Source: Actinomadura craniellae | Lineage (GTDB): Bacteria; Actinomycetota; Actinomycetes; Streptosporangiales; Streptosporangiaceae | Reading direction: 5' to 3' | Length of the DNA stretch: 64,000 nt | NCBI RefSeq assembly: GCF_003289645.1 | Contig: NZ_QLYX01000017.1 | Location: 124,001 to 188,000, forward strand | Shown here: positions 42,780 to 51,890 of the stretch, piece by piece | Position numbering within the stretch: the stretch's first letter is position 1 | Layout of the letters: every line of letters begins with the position of its first letter | Notes under the pieces: model-generated | Seen by the model: only the letters and a program-made list of their open reading frames with translations | What the model was told of the DNA's origin: nothing | Database searches by the model: none | Program-made: the position numbers and the translations under genes

Positions 42780-45162
42780 CGGCGCCCCTCATGTCGTGGT
42801 CGGTTCCGGTGCGGCCCTGGTCCGCGGCGGGGAAGGCGAAGCCGAGCACGGTGGCCACGGTGCGGACCGCCGCGAGCGCCCGGTCCGCGTCGACCGGGAC
42901 GTCGATCGGGTCGCCGTCCGCGTCACCGTCCGGGCGGTCCGGGCGGGACGCGCCGCGGCCCAGGCCGCGGGCCCGCTCGCCGACGGCCCGGCGCAGCGGA
43001 GCCGGGTAGGCGCCGAACGTCCGGCGCAGCAGCGGCAGCACATCGGTGAACGCGTTGGACGGCAACCCCGCCAGCCACCCGTCGACCAGCCGGAGCAGGG
43101 CGTCGTCGTGCACCAGCACCAGGCCGCCGCCGCTCAGGAACCCCTCCACCCAGGCGGCGGCCCGGGCGGGCGGCTCGCCGACCGACACCGCCCGCGCCAT
43201 CCGGTCCTCGACGTCGGTCACCCGCCCGGCGTCCAGCAGTAGCCGGGTGAGCCGCCCCGCCACCAGCCCGTGCGCCCGGTCGCTGCCGGCCGGCCCGGCC
43301 AGCGTGCCGAGCCACCGGTCGAGGTGGTCGTCGCGGCCCAGCAGCGACACGGCGGCGTGCACGGTGTCGATCCGCTCCAGCGCCGCCCGGGCGGCGTCGT
43401 CGTCGAGCCCGGCCAGCGCGGGCGGCAGCCCGACGCAGATCCGCACCACCAGCCCGTCGACCACCGTGCCCAGCGGGCCGACCCCGGTGCTGCGCACGTC
43501 GCCGTACCGCAGCGCCCGCACCAGCGCGGGCAGCGCGTCCATCAGATGGGCCACGTCGGCGTCGGTCGCGGCCCGGTCGGCCAGCGCCCGCATCACCGCG
43601 GGCAGCGCGTCGCCGAGATCGGCCAGCAGGCAGTCTTCGGCGACCGAGGTGAGGTCGGCCAGCGTCGTCGCGCCCGCCGCCCGGGCGGCGGCCCGCGCGG
43701 TCGCGGCGTCCCGCACGGTGGTGCCCCACGCCCCCGCCTCGATCAGGTCCACGTCGAACTCGGGCCGCCAGCACAGCGTCCAGGTTTCGCGGAAGGTGCC
43801 CTTGCCGGACCCGTTCCGCGGGCCGGGCACCCCCCAGGGGACGCCGAGCAGCCGCAACCGGTGCAGCAGCCTGCTGCGGTCAAGGTCGATCGGCTTGCGC
43901 AGGTCGAGTTCCTGCTCGCGCTCCAGCGCCGCCGGCTTGAGCCGGAGCCGGCGCTGCTCGGCCTGCAGGTCGCGCTGGAGCGGCACCATGGGCGTGCCGT
44001 CGGGCACCTCGCCCAGCCGCTCGCCGACGACCATCCGCTCGTGGATCAGCTCCAGCGGCGGGTCGGCGCCCTCGCACAGCACCGCCCGGGCGGCCTCGGT
44101 CACCTCGTCGAGCCCGGCCAGCGGGCGGCCGCGCAGCGCGGCCAGGGCGTCGGCCAGCCGGACCGCCTCGATCACGTGCGCCGACGAGACGTGCAGGTCC
44201 TCCTCCCGGAGCAGCCGGGCGGCGTCGGTCAGCCACCGCTCGATGGGACGGCCGGGCGCCGCGAACAGGTGGTGGTACCAGCCCGGGGCCCGCACCCCCG
44301 CCCCGTACCCGGACCGCTGGGCCAACCGGCCGTGCGTCCACGGCACCCAGGTCGTGGAGACCTTGATCTTCGGCAGGCCGCGCAGCGTCTGGTCGTCGCG
44401 GTTCGCCGGGACGCGCGCCAGCAGGGCGGGCACGTGCCAGGCCCCGCAGACCACCGCCACCCGTTCGAAGCCCTCCCGCAGGGTGCGGCGCAGCGTCCGG
44501 CGCATGTGCGCCTCGCGGCGCTCCTCGCGCAGCCGGACGTGCGGCGGCTGCTCGGGTGCGTGCTCGCGCAGCGCGGTCATCGCCTCCGCGATCGCCGGGA
44601 ACGGCGACGGCCCCTCGCCGCGGTGCTCGACGACGTCGTCCCACCACCGCTCGGCGTCGTCGTACCCGGCGGCCTCCGCCAGCCAGCCCAGCGGGTCGAA
44701 CCGGACCTGCTCGGCGACCTCCTCTGCCGGCCCTGCGCTCTCCGCCGGCTCCGCGGGCGCTTCGGGTTCCGCGGGCTCCCCGGCCTCCCCGGCTTCCTCG
44801 GCCTCTTCGTTCCCCTCGCCTTCCTCGGGCGTGGCGAGTTGGTGCGCGGCGGGCAGGTCGCAGAACCGGACGGGAACGCCGGTGTCGGCCGCGTGCCGGA
44901 TCGCCTGCCACTCCGGGGAGAACGCGGCGAACGGCCAGAACGCCGCCGGCGGCCGGCCCTCGCCCTCGGCGGGCGGGCCGTACGCCAGCAGGGCCACCGG
45001 CGGGACCATCGCCGGGTCGGCGGCCAGCGCGACGATCGCGTCGGCCTCCGGCGGGCCCTCGATCAGCACCGCGTCGGGCTTGAACTCCGCCAGCGCCCGC
45101 CGCACCGCCCGCGCCGACCCCGGCCCGTGGTGGCGGATGCCGAAGACCTCGACCTGGGCCAC
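42772..45162 (-). CDS. DUF5682 protein
   Basis: 796 residues. It starts M-A-Q-V-E-V-F-G-I-R-H-H-G-P-G-S, typical of DUF5682. The first 110 residues hold VLIEGPPEADAIV. A Glu/Ala/Pro-rich acidic linker lies near 123-152, and the later FERVAVVCGAWHVPALL segment with its conserved histidine recalls TraB/EreA-type folds. It is encoded only with SWIM, DUF5691, MoxR and VWA genes in my experience of such loci. No catalytic role is proven. Begins at GTG 45160-45162. Confidence 0.85.
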   Translation of the reverse strand: MAQVEVFGIRHHGPGSARAVRRALAEFKPDAVLIEGPPEADAIVALAADPAMVPPVALLAYGPPAEGEGRPPAAFWPFAAFSPEWQAIRHAADTGVPVRFCDLPAAHQLATPEEGEGNEEAEEAGEAGEPAEPEAPAEPAESAGPAEEVAEQVRFDPLGWLAEAAGYDDAERWWDDVVEHRGEGPSPFPAIAEAMTALREHAPEQPPHVRLREERREAHMRRTLRRTLREGFERVAVVCGAWHVPALLARVPANRDDQTLRGLPKIKVSTTWVPWTHGRLAQRSGYGAGVRAPGWYHHLFAAPGRPIERWLTDAARLLREEDLHVSSAHVIEAVRLADALAALRGRPLAGLDEVTEAARAVLCEGADPPLELIHERMVVGERLGEVPDGTPMVPLQRDLQAEQRRLRLKPAALEREQELDLRKPIDLDRSRLLHRLRLLGVPWGVPGPRNGSGKGTFRETWTLCWRPEFDVDLIEAGAWGTTVRDAATARAAARAAGATTLADLTSVAEDCLLADLGDALPAVMRALADRAATDADVAHLMDALPALVRALRYGDVRSTGVGPLGTVVDGLVVRICVGLPPALAGLDDDAARAALERIDTVHAAVSLLGRDDHLDRWLGTLAGPAGSDRAHGLVAGRLTRLLLDAGRVTDVEDRMARAVSVGEPPARAAAWVEGFLSGGGLVLVHDDALLRLVDGWLAGLPSNAFTDVLPLLRRTFGAYPAPLRRAVGERARGLGRGASRPDRPDGDADGDPIDVPVDADRALAAVRTVATVLGFAFPAADQGRTGTDHDMRGADE

Positions 45163-45164
45163 GC

Positions 45165-46274
45165 TCAGGACACCTCGCGGCAGGCGCGGTAGAAGTCACG
45201 CCACTCGGGGCGCTCCCGGACCACGGTCTCCAGGTACTCCTGCCAGATCACCCGGTCGGACGCCGGGTCCTGGACGACCGCGCCGACGATGCCGCCCGCC
45301 ACGTCGGCGGCCCGCAGCACCCCGTCGCCGAAGTGCGCGGCGAGCGCGATGCCGCTGGTGATCACCGAGATGGCCTCGGCGGTGCTGAGCGTGCCGCTGG
45401 GCGACTTCACCGTGGTCCGGCCGTCGACGGTGCGGCCGGAGCGCAACTCCCGGAAGACCGTGACGACCCGGCGGATCTCGGCCAGCCCGGCCGGAGTCTC
45501 GGGCAGGGTCAGCGCCCGGCCGAGCTGGTCGACCCGGCGGGCCACGATGTCGACCTCCTCGTCCACCCCGGCGGGCAGCGGCAGCACCACCGTGTTGAAC
45601 CGCCGGCGCAGCGCGCTGGACAGCTCGTTCACGCCCCGGTCGCGGTCATTGGCGGTGGCGATCACGGTGAAGCCCGGCACGGCCTGCACCTCGGTGTCCA
45701 GCTCCGGGACGGGCAGGGTCTTCTCCGACAGGATGGTGATCAGCGCGTCCTGCACGTCGGAGGGCATCCGGGTGAGCTCCTCGATCCGGGCCACCGCCCC
45801 GGTGCGCATCGCCCGCATCAGCGGGCTCGGCACCAGCGCCGCCGTCGAGGGCCCCTCGGCCAGCAGCCGCGCGTAGTTCCACCCGTACCGGACGGCCTCC
45901 TCGGGGGTACCGGCGGTGCCCTGCACCAGCAGCGTCGAGTCGCCGCTGACCGCCGCCGCCAGGTGCTCCGACACCCACGTCTTGGCGGTGCCCGGCACCC
46001 CGAGCAGCAGCAGCGCGCGGTCGGTGGCGAGGGTGGCGACCGCGACCTCCATCAGCCGGCGCGGCCCGACGTACTTGGGGGTGACGGCGCTGCCGTCGGG
46101 CAGCTCGCCGCCCAGCAGGTAGGTGGTGACGGCCCAGGGCGACAGCCGCCAGCCGGGCGGCCGGGGGCGGTCGTCGTGCTCGGCCAGCCGGGCCAGCTCG
46201 GCGGCGTACTGCTGCTCGGCGTGCGGTCGCAGCACGGCGGCTTCGGGGGTGGCACCGGACTCCGAACGGGTCAC
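45165..46274 (-). CDS. MoxR-type AAA+ ATPase
   Basis: 369 residues. Walker A GVPGTAKTW (92-100), Walker B MRTGAVARIEEL (about 150), sensor-1 ATANDRD and an RRRF arginine-finger segment (about 225-228). MoxR proteins use ATP to remodel or activate partner proteins, generally with a VWA protein. GTG 46272-46274 (V-T-R-S-E-S) starts the protein after a GGAG site; the long upstream frame is a shadow of DUF5691. It precedes DUF5682 by only 2 bases. Confidence 0.92.
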   Translation of the reverse strand: MTRSESGATPEAAVLRPHAEQQYAAELARLAEHDDRPRPPGWRLSPWAVTTYLLGGELPDGSAVTPKYVGPRRLMEVAVATLATDRALLLLGVPGTAKTWVSEHLAAAVSGDSTLLVQGTAGTPEEAVRYGWNYARLLAEGPSTAALVPSPLMRAMRTGAVARIEELTRMPSDVQDALITILSEKTLPVPELDTEVQAVPGFTVIATANDRDRGVNELSSALRRRFNTVVLPLPAGVDEEVDIVARRVDQLGRALTLPETPAGLAEIRRVVTVFRELRSGRTVDGRTTVKSPSGTLSTAEAISVITSGIALAAHFGDGVLRAADVAGGIVGAVVQDPASDRVIWQEYLETVVRERPEWRDFYRACREVS

Positions 46275-46309
46275 GGAGGGCTCCTCAGGCGGTTGCGGTG
46301 GGCAGGGGT

Positions 46310-47875
46310 TCACTCGTCGAGTTCGCGCAGCATGTCCAGGCGGAAGCGCAGCGCCTCGGTCAGCTCGGTCAGCGGTTGGTGGTCGGGGCGGCGGGCGGCG
46401 AGGGCCTCCAGCCGGGGCGCCACCGCCGGGTCGAGCCACCGGTCGGCGCGTTCGCACAACCTCGACAGTACGAGGTGGTCGCTGCGGCTGGAGCGGGTCG
46501 GGGCCCGGCCGGTCAGGATGTCCTCGACGACCTCCAGCACGGCGTCGGCCAGCGCGCCGGTCCACGGCCCGGGCAACCGGTCCAGCAGCAGGGTCATCTC
46601 GCCGATCTCGTCCATCCAGCGGACCCGGCGGACCAGGTCGGCGCCGGCCGTCTCGCGCTCGGCCGCGGGCAGCACCCCGAGCAGGCCGGTCAGCTCGTCG
46701 GCCCGCTCGGTCACCACCGCGGCCTTCAGCAGGGCGCGCGCCCAGCCGGCGTCGTGCTGCCGGATCGCCGCCCGGGCCCAGCCGACGTGCACGTCCTCGG
46801 TGTGGTCGGCGATGGGCAGGCAGGCCACCTCCATCGGCGGCAGCCCGAACAGCTCGGTCCAGCAGGGCAGCGGGGTGCGGGCCAGGATCTCGCGCAGCCA
46901 GCCCGCCCGGGCGCCCAGCGGCGGGCCGGAGCCGGGCGCGAACGAGCCCGGCGGGTGGAACGGGATGCCGTCCCGGGCCATCCCCTCGTCGTGCTCCTCG
47001 GGCTCCCGCACCATGATCCAGGTCTGCCGGCGCCCCCGGACGGTGCGCTCCCGGGCCCGCACGCAGGCGCGCGCCCGCTCGGACATCCGCCGCCCGTAGG
47101 CCGATCCGGGCAGCCGGGCCAGCAGGTCGGCGGCGAGCTGCCGGACGTCCTTGCCGCGGTCGTCGAGGGCCGCCTCCAGGAACTCCTCGTCGGCCGGCGA
47201 CAGGCCCTGGGCGAACGTGCCGAGGAACGCCGTGCGATCGGGTGCGGGCTCGCCCGACCAGGTGGCGGCCAGCGCCTCCCGGGCCGCGGCCGGATCGTCG
47301 CCGCGCAACCGGACCAGGTAGGCGACCCGCTGGCTGCGGGTGCCGGTCTGCCAGACCTCGGGGTCGTCGCCGGGGTCGCCGCTCTCGGCGACCAGGTAGG
47401 CCCAGCCGGTGTGCTGCAGGGCCAGCCACACGCCCCGGCGGCCCGCCACCCGGGCGATGGCCGGGCGCAGTGCCCGGTCGGACCGGCCCCGTTCGAGCAG
47501 GTCGGGCAGGAGCGGGGCGGGCACCCGCAGCCCGCGCCCGGCGGCGGCGTCCAGCCATTCGGCGAGCATCCTCGGCTGCTCGCCGGCCAGGATCCGCGCC
47601 AGCCGGCCCGCCGCGGCGAGCCCGGCGGGGGGCAGGGACTCGGCGGGGGCGGGCGCGATCGGCTCGGCCGTCCCCGGCAGCAGCCCCGCCCGCCGCCGCA
47701 CGGTCAGCAGGGCCGCCTGCTCCAGCAGGGCGCCCGCGGCGGCGTCGCCGGTCCCGGCGGGTGCGTTCGCGGCCGGGCCGCCGGCCAGGGCGGGCGCCAG
47801 GACAGGGTGGGGCGGGAGCGGCCGGCGGCGGGTGCCGAGCAGGGCCGTGGTGACGTGATCGCTCCAGGCGGTCAC
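46310..47875 (-). CDS. DUF5691 protein
   Basis: 521 residues, helical throughout, with VTAWSDHVTTALLGTRRRPLP at the start. HEAT-like repeats are likely. DUF5691 proteins are found only in these SWIM/MoxR/VWA clusters. GTG 47873-47875 overlaps the TGA of the SWIM gene (GTGA), so the two are co-translated. No motif shows a catalytic role; a scaffold is the simplest idea. Confidence 0.85.
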   Translation of the reverse strand: MTAWSDHVTTALLGTRRRPLPPHPVLAPALAGGPAANAPAGTGDAAAGALLEQAALLTVRRRAGLLPGTAEPIAPAPAESLPPAGLAAAGRLARILAGEQPRMLAEWLDAAAGRGLRVPAPLLPDLLERGRSDRALRPAIARVAGRRGVWLALQHTGWAYLVAESGDPGDDPEVWQTGTRSQRVAYLVRLRGDDPAAAREALAATWSGEPAPDRTAFLGTFAQGLSPADEEFLEAALDDRGKDVRQLAADLLARLPGSAYGRRMSERARACVRARERTVRGRRQTWIMVREPEEHDEGMARDGIPFHPPGSFAPGSGPPLGARAGWLREILARTPLPCWTELFGLPPMEVACLPIADHTEDVHVGWARAAIRQHDAGWARALLKAAVVTERADELTGLLGVLPAAERETAGADLVRRVRWMDEIGEMTLLLDRLPGPWTGALADAVLEVVEDILTGRAPTRSSRSDHLVLSRLCERADRWLDPAVAPRLEALAARRPDHQPLTELTEALRFRLDMLRELDE

Positions 47876-49170
47876 AGCAGGATCACTCCTTCGTCCTCGC
47901 GCCAGGCGGACAGGGGACGCAGCCCGGCGGGGGTCCACTCGCCGCCGACGGTGCAGGGCCGCCCGCCGGACATCGCCAGCAGCCGCCAGGGCACCGGCCC
48001 GAGCAGCGGGAGGGCGTCGCCGCGGTCGTCGACCACGTGGGGGACGCCGTCCGCGCGGGCCGGGCGGACCCCGGCCAGCAGCGCCGGCCAGCGGTCGAGC
48101 CAGGGGTCGCGGGCGAGCCCGGCGGCGTACTCGTCGAGCAGGTCGAGCACCCGGCCGCCGCCCGGCGGGCCCTGGTGTGGTGGCCCGTGCCGCTCGGCGA
48201 TCAGCGCGCGCAGCGGCTGCGCCCCCGGGTAGAAGGCGAGGTCGGCGTCGATGAGCGAGCCGACGGGCAGGGATGCCTCCAGTGGCCGGCCCGGTGCGCC
48301 GAACGACAGCACCAGGGCGGGCCGGCCGGTGGCCCGCCCGCGCAGCCACACCCGGCGGGTGACGAGCCTGTCCTGTTCGGTGTCGTGGCTGCCGGCCACG
48401 TACCAGTGGTCGCGGACCCGGGGCCCGGCCAGCACCTCCTCCTGCGGCACGGTGAAACCGACCCGGGAACGCACCGTGGCCCGCAGGTCCGGCGGCAGGT
48501 CGTCGCCCCGCTCGTAGGCCCGGACCAGCAGGTGCAGCAGCGCGTATTCGGCCAGTAGCCGCTCGGGCCAGGCGCGCCCGCCGCCGTGCGGGATCGAGGC
48601 CAGCTCCCTGACCCGTCCCGCGACGGCCCCGGCCTGCGCGTCGACCAGCCGCCGGGCGACGTCGTCCCACGCCTGGTAGGAGGCCGACTCGGCGCCGGAG
48701 AGCCCCTGCGCGACCTGGTCGCGCAGCCAGCGGCCCAGCTCGGCCAGCCCCTCCTCGACGCGCCGCTCGCGCCGCTGGGCGGTCTCGGGGTCGGCCGCCC
48801 TGGCGGCGGTGCGCTCGCGGCTGCGCTCGGCCTGCCCGGCGCGCTCGGCCCGGGCGTCCAGCCACTCGGCGACCCAGGCCGGCCGGGCCGCCGGGTCGAT
48901 CGTGCCGTCGCTCCACAGCAGCAGCAGACCCAGCGCGTGCTTGCAGGGGAACTTGCGGCTGGGGCAGGTGCACCGGAACGCGGGCTCGGCCAGGTCGGCG
49001 GACGTGCGGTAGACCGAGGCGCCGCTGCCCGCGCACTCGCCCCACACGGCCTGCTCGTCACAGCCCGCGCGGGCCCACTTGGCGGGCTTCGCCACGGTGG
49101 TCGCGGCCTTGACCGCCGCGGTGTCGGGCGCCAGCCCGAGGACCTGATCACGACCCCAGCGATCACTCAC
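47872..49170 (-). CDS. SWIM zinc-finger protein of the MoxR operon
   Basis: 432 residues. The SWIM signature CxC-x6-CxH (C67, C69, C76, H78) is near the N-terminus, unlike the C-terminal SWIM of the protein at 2276-3625. After it comes a charged helical region (about 100-150) and a C-terminal domain of unknown type. It is the first gene of the five-gene operon and overlaps DUF5691 by GTGA. It probably recognises the target of the MoxR module. Confidence 0.9.
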   Translation of the reverse strand: MSDRWGRDQVLGLAPDTAAVKAATTVAKPAKWARAGCDEQAVWGECAGSGASVYRTSADLAEPAFRCTCPSRKFPCKHALGLLLLWSDGTIDPAARPAWVAEWLDARAERAGQAERSRERTAARAADPETAQRRERRVEEGLAELGRWLRDQVAQGLSGAESASYQAWDDVARRLVDAQAGAVAGRVRELASIPHGGGRAWPERLLAEYALLHLLVRAYERGDDLPPDLRATVRSRVGFTVPQEEVLAGPRVRDHWYVAGSHDTEQDRLVTRRVWLRGRATGRPALVLSFGAPGRPLEASLPVGSLIDADLAFYPGAQPLRALIAERHGPPHQGPPGGGRVLDLLDEYAAGLARDPWLDRWPALLAGVRPARADGVPHVVDDRGDALPLLGPVPWRLLAMSGGRPCTVGGEWTPAGLRPLSAWREDEGVILL

Positions 49171-49229
49171 CCCTCGAAGCTATCGGGGCCGGGTGACATT
49201 TCCGGACGCCGCCGCTTCGGCCGCTCCGC

Positions 49230-49979
49230 TCAGAATCCCGGCAGGTCAGGGAGGGAGAGGGTGGAGGAGTCGGGGGCGAGCAACTGGCCTCCGGCCAGCA
49301 GCGCGGCCACCGCGACGAACGCGAACAGGCTCACCCAGACCAGCCCGGGCACCCCGGTCAGGTGGGCGAGCTGGTCGGCGTCCGACGAGGGGGCCTGCCG
49401 CCGGGAGCGCATCCGCTGCAGCTCGACCACGGGCCGGGCCCCGGCGAACAGCAGGAACCAGGCGGCGAGGTAGGCGAACCCGGCCTGCACCGTGTCGGTG
49501 CCCAGGAACGACACCAGGAAGACGATCGCGCCGGTGCCGACCACGGACACCACCCCGAACGCGTTGCGGATCATGACGAGCATCGCGAGCAGCAGGGCGA
49601 TCGAGGCCCACAGCATCAGCACGGTGCGCCCGACGCTGAGCAGCGCCGCGAACGCCAGCCCCAGCAGCGGGGGAGTGAGGTACCCGGCCAGGGCGGTGAA
49701 TACCATGCCGGGACCGTGCGGCTTGCCCCGCGAGACCGTCACCCCCGAGGTGTCGGAGTGCAGCCGGATGCCGTCCAGCTTGCGGCCGGTGACCAGCGCG
49801 GCCAGCGCGTGCCCGCCCTCGTGCGCGATCGTCACCACGTTGCGGGCCAGCCGCCAGGTGGGACCGTGCAGCACGGCACCGAAGGCGATGACGCCGACGA
49901 GGATGACCAGCCACCACGGAGGGTCGTCCTGACGCCCGAACACGAGGTCCCACATGTCGCCGATGCTCGCTGTATCCAC
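49230..49979 (-). CDS. M50-type membrane metallopeptidase
   Basis: 249 residues, about six membrane helices. The zinc motif HEGGH is at residues 53-57, inside a hydrophobic stretch, and a second ligand would lie in the later hydrophobic part. This is an intramembrane-type M50 protein, cleaving or processing a membrane substrate. I took GTG 49977-49979 as start; the frame upstream belongs to the divergent gene region. It follows the MoxR operon by 59 bases, but it is on the same strand and upstream of it, so co-transcription is possible. Confidence 0.82.
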   Translation of the reverse strand: MDTASIGDMWDLVFGRQDDPPWWLVILVGVIAFGAVLHGPTWRLARNVVTIAHEGGHALAALVTGRKLDGIRLHSDTSGVTVSRGKPHGPGMVFTALAGYLTPPLLGLAFAALLSVGRTVLMLWASIALLLAMLVMIRNAFGVVSVVGTGAIVFLVSFLGTDTVQAGFAYLAAWFLLFAGARPVVELQRMRSRRQAPSSDADQLAHLTGVPGLVWVSLFAFVAVAALLAGGQLLAPDSSTLSLPDLPGF

Positions 49980-50258
49980 GTCTGCCCTCGGGGTCCGTCT
50001 GGGTGAGATCACCAGGGTGCCATGTCCCGGCCGTTCACCAGGCCGTCGTGAGATATGACGTCGTAGTGGATCGGTCCGTTCGGTCCGGTAAGGAGGGAAA
50101 ACTCCGCCCGGTTCGCCCGCTTCACCGGCGACGACTTCGCCACCAACGGTAACCGAACCCCTGCGAAGGGTAATCTTTCGTTCAACTGGGCGCTCCGCCC
50201 GGCCGGATCTTCCTAGCCTCGGGCCGCTGGTGAATCGCGGGCCCCGAGGAGTCTTCCC

Positions 50259-51800
50259 ATGCCGCAAGACGTACAGCCGACCCCCCTGCAGGAGAGGCGG
50301 TATCGAGAGCTGGTCCGGTTGGCGTATCTGGTGCAGCCGGGCACCGGCCGGCGCGTCTACCGGCTGGCGGTCGCCCGGCGGATCGTGGACGGCGCGCTGG
50401 CGCACCGCCCCAGGGGCACCTACGCCAAGACCCGCACCCGGGTCCTGCGCCGGGCCATGGACCCGCCCCGGCGGCTGCGGATCGGGCTCGGCCCCTGGCT
50501 GCGCGCGCTGCCCGGCAGGCTGCCCGACCCGACCCTCACCCAGGTGCTGGACGGGCTCGACCCGGCGGCCCGGGCGGCGTACGTGCTGCGGCGCATTGAG
50601 CGGACGCCCCGGTACGCGGTCCGCGACCAGCTGGTCGCGCTCGGCGTGCCGGACCCGCAGCCCGCGCTCGACGCGGCCGAGGCCGCGGACCTCCCCGACC
50701 CCGCGACGGTCGAGCTGGTGCCCGGCCGGCCGGTGCGGCGGCGGTCCCCGCTCCCGCTGGCGGCGGCGGCCCTGCTGACCGCCGCCCTGCTCGCCGCCCT
50801 GGTCGCCACCGAGACCGGTGGCCCCACCGGCTCGGCGGCGGAGCGGGGCGTGCGGGTGACCGCGGCGGCCCCGGACGACTGGCGGCGCGGCGACCGGAAG
50901 CTGGACGCCTGGCCGGCCCGCGGCGACCTGGTGCACGACCAGGCCGTGGTGGACCGGGCGCTGGCCGCCTGGCGGCCGTCCGGCCGGCCGCAACTGCTGT
51001 ACGCGGGCCGGCTCGACGGCGTCCCCACCGTGCTGCTGCGCGACGGCGACCGGGTCGCGCGCTTCGCGGGGACGAACGCCCGCCCGTCCGTGCGGCCGAT
51101 CTCGGCGGCCGAGCCGAACAGCCCGTTCGCGCTCGGCCGGGGCCGCTACCTCGTCGCCCCGTGGACCACGCAGGTGCGGACGGCCCGCGGCACGGCGGTA
51201 CCGGTGCAGGGCGGGGTGGCCGGGCCGGTGCACGCCGCGGCCGGCTGCGGGGCGGTACTCGAACTGCGGTCCTCCGACCGGGCGGACGCCGTGGCCGACC
51301 TGAGCGACGGCGCCCGGCCCACCCCGGTCACCTACCGGAGCGGCGGCGGCGCGCCCGAGGTCGGCCCGGCCGGGCTGCGGCAGTGGGAGCGGCTGGCCTG
51401 CGGTGCGGGCCGGGAGCCGGGGCGGGAGATCACCACGGCGGAGGCCTGGCGGTTCTGGACGGGCGCGCTGCCGGACCGGGGCGACCGCGCGGCCGAGTGG
51501 GTGTGCGCCCGGTACCGGTACGCCAGTGGCGGCTCGACGGCGCGCGCCACGCTGCTGGAGAACGGGCGGCGACACGCCACTGGTGACTGCGGCGACCGGT
51601 CCGACGCCGCGCTGAGCGGCACCTGGTGGCGCTCGCCGGCCCGGCGCTGGTTCTACCTGGCCGCCGCCAGCCCCGGTAAGGAGCCCCGGGCCCGCGGCCC
51701 GCTGGTCGGCGTCAGGTTCGAGCGTGGCCTGCTACGGGCCACCGGCCCGCGGCCGCGCCGCCGCCCGCATGAGAAGGTGGTCCTCTCCTACGCCCGGTGA
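50259..51800 (+). CDS. Membrane-anchored protein with sigma-like N-terminus
   Basis: 513 residues. The first about 150 residues (ERRYRELVRLAYLVQPGTGR ... AVARRIVDGAL) resemble the helical core of extracytoplasmic-function sigma factors but lack a clear region-4 HTH. A single membrane helix lies at about 166-182. The remaining about 320 residues have four conserved-looking Cys and no domain that I recognise, and should be outside the cell. It could be a signalling protein. No signal peptide. Standalone gene. Confidence 0.75.
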   Translation: MPQDVQPTPLQERRYRELVRLAYLVQPGTGRRVYRLAVARRIVDGALAHRPRGTYAKTRTRVLRRAMDPPRRLRIGLGPWLRALPGRLPDPTLTQVLDGLDPAARAAYVLRRIERTPRYAVRDQLVALGVPDPQPALDAAEAADLPDPATVELVPGRPVRRRSPLPLAAAALLTAALLAALVATETGGPTGSAAERGVRVTAAAPDDWRRGDRKLDAWPARGDLVHDQAVVDRALAAWRPSGRPQLLYAGRLDGVPTVLLRDGDRVARFAGTNARPSVRPISAAEPNSPFALGRGRYLVAPWTTQVRTARGTAVPVQGGVAGPVHAAAGCGAVLELRSSDRADAVADLSDGARPTPVTYRSGGGAPEVGPAGLRQWERLACGAGREPGREITTAEAWRFWTGALPDRGDRAAEWVCARYRYASGGSTARATLLENGRRHATGDCGDRSDAALSGTWWRSPARRWFYLAAASPGKEPRARGPLVGVRFERGLLRATGPRPRRRPHEKVVLSYAR

Positions 51801-51890
51801 ACCCGGGGTCGGTCAGCGATCGCTTACTTCGATCGTGCAGACTGGACGGGCCGGCCACCGTTTCGCCGGCCGCACGAGAGGGAGTCGTCC

